From Chamaecrista fasciculata (lineage: Eukaryota; Streptophyta; Magnoliopsida; Fabales; Fabaceae), in the NCBI GenBank assembly GCA_003254925.1, contig QANZ01056254.1:4549-68548 (forward strand): 64,000 bases of DNA. Direction: 5' to 3'. The notes under the pieces were generated by a model. That model was not told where the DNA came from. It ran no database searches and worked only from the letters and a program-made list of their open reading frames with translations. Positions within the stretch are counted from its first letter, which is position 1; each line of letters begins with the position of its first letter. The position numbers were made by a program, and so were the translations under genes. Positions 26,090 to 37,400 of this stretch are shown piece after piece.

Positions 26090-29000
26090 ACTATTCATGA
26101 ACTACATGGACAAGGCTCCTTCAGTGAAGGAGCCAAGTTCGATCACAAATTTCAACTAAATGAAAACTCAGGCTTGTGTTCCAGATAGGTACACTTTAAT
26201 TGATCAACCTTGAATATACTACTAGTATTCAGCTAACTAGGGCTCAACTTCTGCCCAATATGCAATTATGGAAATAAAATCTGCATGAAATTAACCCCTG
26301 AATGCAATTCAAAAAACATGTTAGAGTCCAACATTTCTTGAGGTCTGCAAATTGAGGAGTAAAAACTATATTATACAAGTCTTTTGACCCGCATAGTGAG
26401 GAAAGATTAAACTTTGCTGTCCATTTAAATGTAGAAAAGAGAAGAATTCTTACTTCACGCAATGCCTTTGATAAGTCCTCCATCGTCAATGTTAGGCGCT
26501 TATCCTGTTAGACCAAAAATGTTCAACATAAGATTACAAATAAATAAAACAAGGAATAAGAATGCACAAGACCATATTAAATGGTTAAGCTAAGCACCTT
26601 CTGCTGCTTATCCTTTTTGTCCTTTGGAATTGTTGCCTGCCTTGCTTTGCAATGCCTACAAGAGAGCACAGCAGCAATTTAAATCTATGATGTCATCAAT
26701 CCAACACAAATAAATAACTTGAGCATTATGAGATCTCATAATAGTTGGAATCTCTAGAACCAATTAGGAAACTTCTAGATTAATAGAAGGAAGAAATCAA
26801 AATTCAAAGCCAGGTTTTATTACTTAAAAGCTAGGATTATATCTTACTACTTACATTTTCTAATTTGCGCTATTCCTTTCATACATTTGCCTCATTGCCA
26901 TCATGTATAATCATGGAATTTTAGAGAAGAAGGTGCTATATCCACCCAAGTTAAATACAAAAACTACTTCATAAGCCAATATATAATAACTTATCAGAAA
27001 AATAAAATTCTCTGAGATGCTCAAATAACTAGTATAACTACCCTAAACGAACTTCTCCAAAATATCCAATGCCCGGCAATTAGAAAGAAATTTCAATTGC
27101 AGAAAACAATAAAATTTTGGCTATCCACGTGAAGCAGGCATGTCTTAAAGCAAAGGTTTAAATCCAAAAAAGAGATGAAAACAAAAAAAAAGGTGATGGT
27201 TCAATGAGCATACTGAAGGGCATCATTGGCAACTTCAGCAACAAACTTCTGAGTTGCAACAGCTACCAGTCTAGTTCTGCAATGACAAACAAAAATTCTA
27301 ACCAACTGGAAAACATATGAACAAGACATAAAAGCACCAAATATCCTAAAATCATCATTCAACAATTGTTGCGAAAATGAAAAATGAAAGCCAATTTGAA
27401 TGCCAAATAGATCCAACTCATTAACAATTAAAAGCACAAACCTCTGCAACAAAACTCATTATAGATCCTATGTTATAGCATAAAAGAAAAAAAAAAAAAA
27501 AAAAAAAAAAAAANAAAAAAAAAAAAAAAAAAAAAAAAAGGAAAATTTAAGTGGCTAAAAATCAGGTGTCGTTACTCATTAACATAATTTGCATATATGC
27601 TCACTTCTTTTCAGTAGTTGCATCTAAATAGCTGACAGCTGCTAGCAATGGCATAAGTGAATAAAGCTTCATTTCTCAATGGACTGCCATTAATTTACAT
27701 CCCCATAATCTATAAAACATTGGAATGGAACAAGAAGGCAGCGACCAGTCATGACTGCTTCACCATGTACGTTCTCCTTAGATATATGATCAAATCAAGC
27801 ATAAGACCAGTCTTACTAGGATAGCTCACACCCATTGCCATAGGGAATACTTGTCTAAGATCCGGCATAAACCCAAATGCGATGGATTTAGAGTGCAGTG
27901 TTTGTAGGTGCGATGGATTTAGAGTGCAGTGTTTGTAGGCTTGTGGTGTCCAGGGTTAGAACAGAATGCAAGAGTTTCTACTCAGAAGTTTCACCTGTCA
28001 AGAGCTCTTTGGGAAAGAATTATTTTCTTGCCCTCCCTCAGCCTTTCAGCATATGGGATTTTAGAGGGAGTTTTGATAGAGACTAGGGTAGTATAGGATG
28101 CACAAGGTCCACATCCAGTAGCATGGGTTGTTTGGTAGAGTACTTAAATGCCTTGGTTCTCTCACTTCAACAACTAGCTTTAGAAAGAGAGTTCCCCAAG
28201 GTTACTTGGATCTCATCAATTAGTATAAAGACTAGTTGTCATGGCAAGGAGGGCTACATTTGGAGGGTTTTTGAACCAATAGAAGGCTGTCACAGAGTGT
28301 AACCAGCAACACATCAGCTCTCTAGTGGCGGTGCTACAATAGGGATTTGGGTAGTGTGGGATGCCTAAGTTTCGCAGCGAGTACAATGGAATGCTTGGTG
28401 AAGTACTTAAGTTCCTCGGTTCCCCAAGGTCACTTGAGTCTCATCAAGTTTCCATTAAGGATGCTTTTTGAGCATTGTTTTAGTGTTTTATTTGTTATTT
28501 GTTATATTAATTCTTTGGGAGAATTACTTGGCCTCCCTCCATCAATGCTTCAATGTCTATCATATTGTGTGCCTAAAATTTCCTTTCATCCTCTACCTAA
28601 TATTAGAAAGAATGTAGCTGACAATCAAATTAGAATATGAAGGAAAACTATACGAAGGTCAAGGAATGAAGGATAAATATAAGGATGGGAAATTCATCCA
28701 AAGTTACACCAGACCTAAACTTAAAAGGATAAACTTGGATGTGCTATGTCATATCAAACCCAGAAATCGCATGGTGAAGAAATTGCTTTCTCATAAGAAA
28801 GCTTGCATAAATTCAAGTATTCAACTCATTCTTTCCTCTTGAATACAGAAAATATCTCATACAAATAACATCAAGATAGATTAACAGAAACCTAAATTCC
28901 CAAAAAAAGAATAAATAGAAGTACCTACAATCGAACATCAGGACACTGAAACCCACTCTTGGCCAAGTAATGCTCCACTAATTCATCAGGTATCTATCAG

Positions 29001-29194
29001 AGAGAGAAACAAATGAGTTAGTTATACGCTTTAGATGTTCCTAAAAATATAAGGCAAGTTAAGGAAGCTCAATCAAAGCATTCAAGGTAAACCAAACTTA
29101 CCGTAGGAGTGTAATCCATCAAAGAAGCTAGGAAATCTGATAGTGCAGCATCATCATCATGCCTGCCTTCACTTGATTGTGGATTATGGTTCAT
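25618..29194 (-). CDS. TAF10: TFIID subunit TAF10
   Basis: Histone-fold subunit of TFIID (and of SAGA in other eukaryotes), needed for assembly of the RNA polymerase II preinitiation complex in the nucleus. Six exons: 29194-29102, 28993-28929, 27276-27214, 26655-26598, 26504-26454, 25698-25618; 136 residues, close to the Arabidopsis protein. The order is: acidic start (MNHNPQSSEGRHDDDAAL), DFLASLMDYTPTIPDELVEH, FQCPDVRLTRLVAVATQKF, LTLTMEDLSKALREYGVNVR and C terminus DSPSTGMDPATRDE. All phases close, and every donor is GT. Intron 2 (28928-27277) is unusually long for the gene and carries an N-containing A run and a 31-bp tandem duplication. The upstream leader probably reaches to about 29940 with an intron. 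Confidence 0.95.
26057..26089. repeat. (AT)n microsatellite
   Basis: An alternating AT run of about 30 bases in intron 5 of TAF10. Confidence 0.9.
27486..27540. repeat. Poly(A) run with an embedded N (N at 27514)
   Basis: A long A homopolymer with one ambiguous base, in intron 2 of TAF10. It has the same structure as the run at 19514-19559 and is probably an assembly seam. Confidence 0.85.
27878..27939. repeat. Perfect 31-bp tandem duplication in TAF10 intron 2
   Basis: The unit starting 'tgcgatggatttagagtgca' occurs twice head to tail (27878-27908 and 27909-27939) without a mismatch. It sits in a non-AT-rich part of the intron (about 27760-28680) that looks like inserted DNA of unknown origin and contains further loosely repeated phrases ('ccccaaggt', 'tctcatcaa'). 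Confidence 0.85.
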
Positions 29195-30012
29195 CTTTCT
29201 CAGTCCTCTTAGAGGCCTATAAGAGTTTGTCAAAAAAAATTATCCACGTCATTTAGAAATATTAACCCTATTATTGCTAGATTGAACTGCAATTGACTTT
29301 GAGATTTATTTATTTTTCGTTTTTATTCCATCTATAACTCTACAGATTATGATGTACGACTGTTCCAGCCTTCAAATTGACAAATATATGGTGCAATATT
29401 TGCCCTAAAAGTCAGACGCAGAACCGCAGGATAGGTGATATGTGGAAAACAATATTAGAATGAGCTAGATGTTGAAACTTAACAAGAAGCTAGTCAACAG
29501 AGAGAATGCTAAAATCGAGAAAATTAGAGACATAAATAGAGATACGAGAAATTTAACAATGAACAGCAAAACCTACTCAGAACCATGACCAAAACCAAAT
29601 AAAGTGAATGGTGATTGGTTACCCCTAAAACCATAAACTAAACCGAACAAAGTAGAAGGGGCAAAATGTTCTACTGAAACAAACAGCGAATCTTTCCATT
29701 AATCGAATTCTATGAAGCGTTAAGATGTGAAGATATAAAGAATACTGACCCGGTGAGTTATTCGTGAAACTGAAGACGCCGAATGCTGCCCTTAAAATCA
29801 ACGTCGGCAAAGCTTAATTCGGAAGAAAATAGACGAAACCTAGGAGATCGGATTGAAAACCTGTCAAATGATGGAGGATCAATGCTGGCGCGACGCTATG
29901 AGGCTTGAGAGTGAAGCTGGAGAGAGATCCAGCTTAAACAGAAACCATTTATATACAGGTATGAGGTATTGCAATTCGGAAACCATGCTTCGTGTGGTTA
30001 TTTTTTATCTTT

Positions 30013-30545
30013 AGTAAAAGTACTAATTTCGTCCTCAAACTTTACATCAACTGTCAATTTCGTCCCAAAACTTTTTTTGCTGTCAACTTCGTCCCCAAAC
30101 TTTACACAAGCTGTCAATTTCATCCCCAATCTTTTTTTGCTGTCAGTTTCGTCCCCAAACTTTACATCAACTGTCAATTTCGTCCCCGATCTTTCACATT
30201 TTCGTCAATTTTATCCTTTGATTAACTTCTTTTAATAAATTAACTATAGACTGCGTCCTGTTTTTTAATCTAAGTTAGGATTTGAGTTTCTTTTTCTATC
30301 AATTTTACATTATATATCGTTAGCCACATAGATTTTGTCGTCAATATTTGGCTAAAGTAAGAGCAAAGGATAAAATTGACCAAAATGTGAAAGATTAGGG
30401 ACGAAATTGACAGCAAAAAAATATTGGAGACGAAATTGACAATTTGTGTAAAGTTTAGGGATGAAATTGACAGCAAAGAAAGATTGGGGATGAAATTGAT
30501 AGCATGTGTAAAGCTTGGGGACAAAATGAATACTTTTGCCTTTAT
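30013..30545. repeat. Fold-back element with internally repeated arms
   Basis: The left arm (30013-30215) repeats the phrase 'ctgtcaatttcgtccccaa' with 'actttacatcaa' or 'tctttttttgctgt' between copies. The right arm (about 30365-30545) carries the same phrases in reverse complement ('ggggacgaaattgacagcaa' type). The spacer is about 150 bp. The open frames here are translations of the repeat and are not genes. Confidence 0.8.
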
Positions 30546-30567
30546 CCTTTTGCCAATGTGTGATTAT

Positions 30568-30733
30568 TTTTTTTGTTGTTGTACCACGGACGAAGGATTA
30601 ATCCTCCACGGATCTGAGCTTCATATAAAGATTTGTCGTTAGCCAATTGATTACTGCATACACAAAGCGAGAATCAAACTCTCGACACTTGCTTAAACAA
30701 CCTAGTGAGCTAATCACTAGACCAATCAAATTT
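30568..30733 (-). mobile_element. tRNA-derived SINE-like element
   Basis: On the minus strand the sequence begins 'tgattggtctagtgattagc' (polymerase III A-box-like) and continues to 'gagtttgattctcgc' (B-box-like). A tRNA-unrelated body follows, with an A-rich tail ('aacaacaaaaaaaa', seen as a T-rich run on the plus strand at 30568-30580). This is the layout of a plant tRNA-type SINE. I could not define a clear target duplication. Confidence 0.65.
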
Positions 30734-31004
30734 GATTGAGATTAATTTTATTTATTTGTAATGAAAACCTACTTTTAATTCTTAGGTTATATCTTCCATA
30801 TAAAAAAAAAAAATCTTAAGTTCTATCTTTTCAAAAATAAATAAATAAATAATCTTAACATTTTTTATTTATTTGTAAAAGAATTAGTTCTGGTCCAAAA
30901 AAATAATTTATATATAAATCAATAGTATTTATCGTCGGAGCCATGGTTAATCCCTTTGCATCTTCCACTCAAAGGTAAATGGCCGACCACATAATACTTT
31001 CTAT

Positions 31005-31875
31005 TAGGGATGGCAATCTCAACTCATTACCCACCAACCCAACCATAAAATTAACCAACCCAACCCAACCCATTTACATAATGGGTCAAGATGGGTTGGG
31101 TCAAAAATTGACCCATTAAATTTGGGTTGGGTTGGATAAAACTCATGGGTTACTCAACCCAACCCAAATTTATATCAAAACTATATAGTTTCATGAAAGA
31201 GGTGAATATGTAATTTTATAAATTTTTTCAAAAATTACAAAATGCCCCCCAAAAAATTTCAAAATTTTCAAAAACGTCCCTAAATCATAATATTTTAGGA
31301 CTAAAATGAAAATTATAAAAAAAAAATTGGACCAAAATTGTAATTTTGAAAAATATTGGAAAAAAGATAAAATTACAGAATAGTCCTAAATTTGAAAAAA
31401 AAATGCACTTTAGTCCCACCAAACTGTGAGTTCTGTGGAAGGAAGATGAATTTTGCAATTTTTTGCAAAAATTACATAATGCCCCTAAATATTTTTAAAA
31501 TTTACAAAAAAGTCCTTAGATCATGATATTTGAGGACTAAAATGAATTTTTCAAAAAAATAATTGGGGTTAAAATGTAATTTTTAGAAATTTGAAAAAGG
31601 TGAAAATTGAAAATCAATCCAAAATCTGAAAAAAGAATACTATTTAGTCCTAAATTTGATTAATTTAAAAATTATTCTAATTAATTAGTTTATAAATGAA
31701 ATAATATAAATACTTTAAGATGAGTTCATTGTTGGGTTGGGTCAACTCTTAATCTTATGGGTCATGACCCACCCATAACCCATGTAGAAAATATAAATGA
31801 GTCAGGACCCATTTATGACCCAACCATTTACAACCCAACCTAAAACCAATCCAACTCAACCATTTGCCACCCCTA
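31005..31875. mobile_element. hAT-type MITE with 8-bp target duplication
   Basis: The ends are inverted repeats, TAGGGATGGCAA and TTGCCACCCCTA (one mismatch). The element is flanked on both sides by ctttctat (30997-31004 and 31876-31883), the 8-bp duplication expected of hAT transposases. Subterminal regions are packed with 'aacccaaccc' and 'gggttgggt' phrases, also in inverted orientation. No transposase is encoded, so it would depend on an autonomous hAT element elsewhere. Confidence 0.88.
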
Positions 31876-32499
31876 CTTTCTATACTCAAATGTGAGATTC
31901 GAACGTCCACCATTTAATTAAAAGACCAAATGAGGAACTACTAAGCAACACTCACGAGTTCCAAAAAAAATGTTTTTTTTTTCTAATGTAACCCGTACTC
32001 CTCTAATTTGAAGAATAGCTTATTTGTTTGTTTTCTAATGGAAAATTATTAGTAAAATAATGTGAATATTTAGAAATCATTTTTTAATTATATGTTTGTA
32101 TGGAATAAAATAAAAAATATAAAATATATTACTTTATATTATTCTTTTATCATCTTTAAATACACAAGATTTATTATTTTTATTTTAATAATTTATTAAG
32201 TTATTTTGAGATTCTACATTTTTGTAAACAAATGTATTAACATATATATTAATACATAACAAACTCAGTAATTTTTGTTATACTATTTGCGCCAAGACAT
32301 GACACAAAGTTCAACAATTTGTCCAACTAATAAATAAATATATTATTTTTTAATTAAAAATATAACTTATTTCAAAATATATTTATATTTATGTTGGAAA
32401 CAATAAATTTAATTTCTTTCCAATCTTTTACATTTACGGCCATGCTTAGTAAAAATCTGAGAGAAATAGTTATTCTATAAACTTTAAGGCATTTTGTTT

Positions 32500-32721
32500 T
32501 TGGAAAAGTTTAGGTGAGCTGGGTTTCGAAGGTTCATCAAGGTTGAGATATGCTTCCAGACTCTATGAGCGTTTACAGAGGTACTTAATAGTTAGCACCT
32601 ACATATATCACCTACCAATAAGGCTCTCACATCGGTAGCGGAAATCGAACTTGCAACCTTGTGGGTTATGAGTCGGCTCCTTACCAATTGACAACTGGCC
32701 CAACATTTGTTGGCTAACTTG
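32500..32721 (-). mobile_element. tRNA-derived SINE with flanking target duplication
   Basis: Read on the minus strand, it has 'gccagttgtcaattggtaag' (A-box-like) and 'ggttgcaagttcgatttcc' (B-box-like) about 45 bases apart. A body of about 150 bp follows and ends in an A-rich tail. It is flanked by direct repeats aaggcattttgttt (32486-32499) and aaggcattttattt (32722-32735), a probable 14-bp target-site duplication with one mismatch. It inserted right at the edge of the neighbouring fold-back element. Confidence 0.75.
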
Positions 32722-32740
32722 AAGGCATTTTATTTAGGCG

Positions 32741-33239
32741 AAAAGAGTTATTTTAGTCCTAAATATATGTCTTAATATTAATTTTAGTTTTTTATATTTC
32801 AAAATATTCAAATTGGTCTTAACTGTTGGCAAACTATTTCATTTTGGTCTCACTATTGAATTTAGTCATATTTTTCTCGTTTCTCAATTTAAGTTCAAAG
32901 TACTTGTTAAAAATAACTTATAGCTCTGAATTTCGTCACATTTGAACTTGAAATGAATGAGATATAATTAATTTCACTTGTTTGATCATGAAACAAACTG
33001 TCTACTTTCAGGACCAACTTGACCTTGTTTGCTAATGACCCAAATTAGACAAAGAAAATATTATTTGACAAGAATACATAACTCTAAACTAGTTACGTTT
33101 AAAGTTTAAATGAGAGAAATATGATCATATTCAATAGTTTGGGACCAAAATGAAACATTTTGCCAACATTTTGAAACATAAAGAACCAAAATAAACATTA
33201 GGACATATATTTAAGACCCAAATGATCCTTTGACCTTTT
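32741..33239. repeat. Fold-back element, 'ggaccaaaatgaa' family, copy 1
   Basis: The left arm runs 'agttattttagtcctaaata' to 'aattggtctt'. The right arm from about 33100 to 33239 carries 'gggaccaaaatgaaacattt' and ends 'aaatgatcctttgacc', the reverse complement of the left end. The same family appears at 51634-51947 and 58286-58887. No protein is encoded. Confidence 0.8.
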
Positions 33240-34442
33240 ATTTAAATAGTTTAATTTAGTTTTTTTTCTGTTGTTTCATGAATTGATGATGCCAAATAAA
33301 TTTTGACATATAATTAAACTAAATTAAACAATCGCAAAAGTACTCTTTAGTACCCTAAAATTTGGGGTCAATTAAACTAAAATGCAAACCATAGGGCCTC
33401 ATGCAAGCAAAAATTTTCAATGAATTGAATAGACTCATGAACATTTTGATTCAATTTACTTCCCATAGGCACATAAATAAATCACTTGTGTAAAAGAATT
33501 TTTCTCAAAATTAGTTTTCTAATTTTAATTTTTTTTTTGATGAATTTGTTACTTTGATCATGGCGTTATGTTTCATAGGGCAAAGAAAAATGATGGATAA
33601 ATTATGGAGGAGAGGGACCCAAAGCTATAAGTTTGTATGTATATGGACTAAATCACACAAAATAAAAACTTTTATGTACTATATTTTGGCTAAACTTTTA
33701 AGTCCTTGGTGCATATGGGAAACTTGAGCATTTCAGTCCCTATTTGTATGAGGGGAGACTTTAACGAAAAAATAAAAAAGTTCCAAAGAGTTGTAGGCAG
33801 TTCCAAAAGAGAAAAGTTATAAAAACTAAATACGCAATGCTAATTTTGAAGACTAAAATATGAATATTTGAAGATTAAAATGAACAAAAGATAATTTTAA
33901 GACCAAAATGAAAGGTATCCATAGTTTGAGGAGTCAAAACTATTTGCACTTTCACGCGCGGGATTTAAAGCGTGCATTAGACGGACTGACGTAGTTGGCG
34001 GTACGACAAAGACAACAGTGTCTTCTATGGTTTTTACCAAAACCAAGAGAGTGTCTTCCATATCAGATTGTTGGTACATATCATCGGTCGTTACACTTTC
34101 CCATTTATCCTTAGATTTTGGCGCTCCGTATTTTATTTTATATTTTATACCGCCAAATGAATTATTACATTTATATTCAATATTTATACAGATTTTGAGG
34201 AAAAAAAATCTAAAATTGAAATGCTGTAATAAACGAGCTCTGGCCTAATTTTTTTCTTATGCTCCATCTGCGTGACATTCTGGCGGGAAGCTGACGGGGG
34301 TTTCTGATGATTACAGAGGCTAATCCTCTTAAACACTGAAACCCTAGAACTTCATCTTCTTTCTCTCACTGAACATTATTCATGCAACTGCAAATTCCTT
34401 CTCATTTAGCAAGAAGTTGAATCGCCCTTCAAGCATTTCGCA

Positions 34443-37400
34443 ATGTACAGGCTAGCAACCAGAAACGTCGTCGTTTCCCTGCCTCGCTGGCGTTCCCTTG
34501 CTCTCTTCCTTAGTCCCCATCCTCCCAGATACAGTTCATCTGTTCCCTCACGAGTTTATCTGTACTCTCTCTATATATAGATATCTTTCTCTATCTCCTG
34601 AATGTGTATGTGTGTGTTTTTTTTTAAAAATACTCGTTTTAAGTTTGCGTTTATTTCTTATGTAATGAACCGAGTATTATACGTTCCTTTGTTTCAGTAT
34701 CATTATGTGGAGGTTCCTATTGGAGCCTTAAAATTTGTGAGGTTTTGATGTTGCTGTTCTTTCCTACTTGAAAATGAAACTAGAGCGCAGGGTAAAATGT
34801 TTATATCTTTGTTGTTTACTTTGAACTGTTAAAAAGACCTAGTGCTAAAGATATAGGACTCATTTTGCATTTTGTGATTAAACAATTTCATAGTAAAAAG
34901 TTTTATATATAAAAGCATCCATTTGCTCAGGTGAATCCGGGAATGTATCTTTTATGTAAAAGTTGGGAGTATTTGAATAACCAAATGTAAAAGAAAACAT
35001 GTTCTTTAAGATTAGCGGCAAGCTATATGCATCATGCATGAGACTCTGGTAATAGCACCTCATAGCATTAGTACGGTAATCAATTTGATATCAAGTAGCA
35101 ACCGAAGTTATGATATGGGTTAATGCTGCTGTTGGTAAGACAACAAAGCGAAAAATGAAGAAAAGAACATTAGATTTTAAACAACCTTACAAAAGCTTCT
35201 GAAGCCCTATTCATATTCGTCCATGAAAAGAAAATTAAAATGATAAGAATAACAATTACTGCTTCCTTTCATGTAACTCTCTGATAGTTTCTTTTTCTAT
35301 ATAAAAAATGTCATCATTAACTATCCTTGGTTTCGTTTTATCTTAAATGCTTGTTTAAATTGTTATCACAAATGTAGATATTTCAAATATTTGAAGAAGG
35401 GACAAATTGTAGGCCAAGTAAATTTTAATGTTCTATCACATTGATCGTTTTGTACTCAAACAATTTCTTAAAGTATTTCCGTCTGATGTGGAGATTTTGA
35501 AGTTCTTAGAGTAGTATTTGCAAAGTCAGCAAGAGCAACAATGCTTAAAATCAGTTTGTGATCTGGAGTCTAAATTATTTACATCTTATCTGCTTTATCT
35601 GTTAAAAAATGCTAGCAATTGCCTCTGTAATTTCTACATCTATTTCGGACCTTTAACCATAGTTAATTCATTATGCAATGGTGATTAAGAGATGGTTGTC
35701 ATATGCACATTTAAATGGGTATAATGTGAAATGCATTGATTCAGATTACCTGTTTTGCTTTTTGACTGCAGATAAAAACATTGTAAAATTGTCATTCTTA
35801 TTATACAAATCATGTTTCCACTTTTTTATGTTTGTTTGATTGAGTAGTTTCTTAACCTGCCATAATCTAATTGCTTTGAATTTGATGTACAAACCTTCAA
35901 TTATATTCTATTCTAGTAAAGCATCTAAAGTGTGAAATTTGATTTTTGTTGATGAGCAGAAGAAATGGATACACTCAGAGAATATCTTGTTTTAAAGATA
36001 AGAAGATTTTAAGGGGGAGCAGTAAAGCAGCCAAGAAACATAAATCTCCAAATAATGATTTAGATGATAAAGATCTTTCTCACATAGTGTGGTGGAAGGA
36101 GGTTCCATTCAATTTTGTGTCTTATTAAATTTCTAACTTTGATGTATTTTTTGAATTATATCTTCTTTTAGCAAGATATGAAATTGAAAAAGTATCTTTC
36201 ATTCTTCTTTTTGTTCCCTTTCCAAACAATGGCAGAGAATGCAGATGTGCAGAAAGCCTTCAACTGTCCAGCTGGTTAAAAGGCTTGAATATTCTAATTT
36301 GCTGGGCTTGGATTCCAACTTAAAAAATGGAAGGTAAGGGCTTAAATCAATGAGGACAGTCTTTTTAGCTTTTCTTTTCCTCTTTGTAATTGGTGGATGA
36401 AAACTTTAAAAGCTGGATTTTCGTATGGGAGATTCATCTGGATAATCTTTGAGGGCTTTACAGTGTACACATGAACCATTGTTTTTAAGTGTTTTTTGAT
36501 TTGGTTGGTTTAATTGTGATTAGACATTGCATTATATCTTTGGACATTTAATATTATATAGAGCAATACAGTCACAGAATTAGCAATCAAACCAGATGTT
36601 ACTTGCTCGATATCTTGATAGGTTGAAGGCTCTACTGCTAGCCAAGAGAAAAGACATTCTAAAAAGGCTTAATTTTTCTGGTGAAGGCCCATGAGCAGTT
36701 ATATATCTAATAAAAAATTAGGCCCCACAAATCAAAAGAGATCCTTTAGGTTTGAAGCTTAGACAAAACTTAGGCCCACCTTGTATTTTTTTGGTGCTGA
36801 AATTTAGTTTGATTTTGAGCAACGGATGAGACTATTCTTACACTTTATTTTATAGGTATACATATAAACTGTTTATTTCTCTGCGCAAGATTTATAATTG
36901 TTATTATTACAGTAACTTGATAGGAAACTGAATTGTCTTTCTTATGTAGCCTTAAGGAAGGAACACTCAATTGGGAGATGTTGCAGTTCAAATCAAAATT
37001 TCCTCGAGAAGTTTTGCTCTGCAGGGTATGTTGTATTTGTCCCAATTGCTTTTATGTGTTTGATCAGGCATTATTAGCACAATTGCTTTTATGTCCAATA
37101 AAGCCTTTGTTTGCTCCTTCACCGACTTTTGATTTCTATGTATAAATTAAATGCTGTACATTTTTTTCTTGCTGTTATGTTTCCTTACCATTTTTTTCAA
37201 TTCTTCCTCAGGTTGGGGACTTTTATGAATCCATTGGAATAGATGCTTGTATTCTTGTAGAATATGCAGGTTTGAATCCTTTTGGTGGTCTACGATCAGA
37301 CAGTATTCCAAAGGCTGGTTGCCCCGTTGTGGTATTTGTTTTTTGCTCTCATGCATGTTCTTTCTGTTATGTTGTCCTGACAAACTTTTGTGTTGATAAT

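Larger units (their letters stand above)
29945..34442. other. Repeat-rich intergenic region between TAF10 and MSH1 (divergent promoters)
   Basis: No host gene is seen. It contains two fold-back elements (30013-30545, 32741-33239), two SINE-like sequences (30568-30733, 32500-32721) and a MITE with target duplication (31005-31875), annotated separately. The remainder is AT-rich. The last ~150 bases before 34443 (GC-richer, CT-rich) are the likely MSH1 leader. Confidence 0.6.

Noticed and set aside
29969..30524. Open frames on both strands as proteins with repeated motifs
   Set aside because: They are translations of the tandem and inverted 'tttcgtccccaaac' units of a fold-back element.
30568..32721. 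True tRNA genes at the A/B-box matches
   Set aside because: The cloverleaf is not complete, and both sequences continue into tRNA-unrelated bodies with A-rich tails, as in SINEs.
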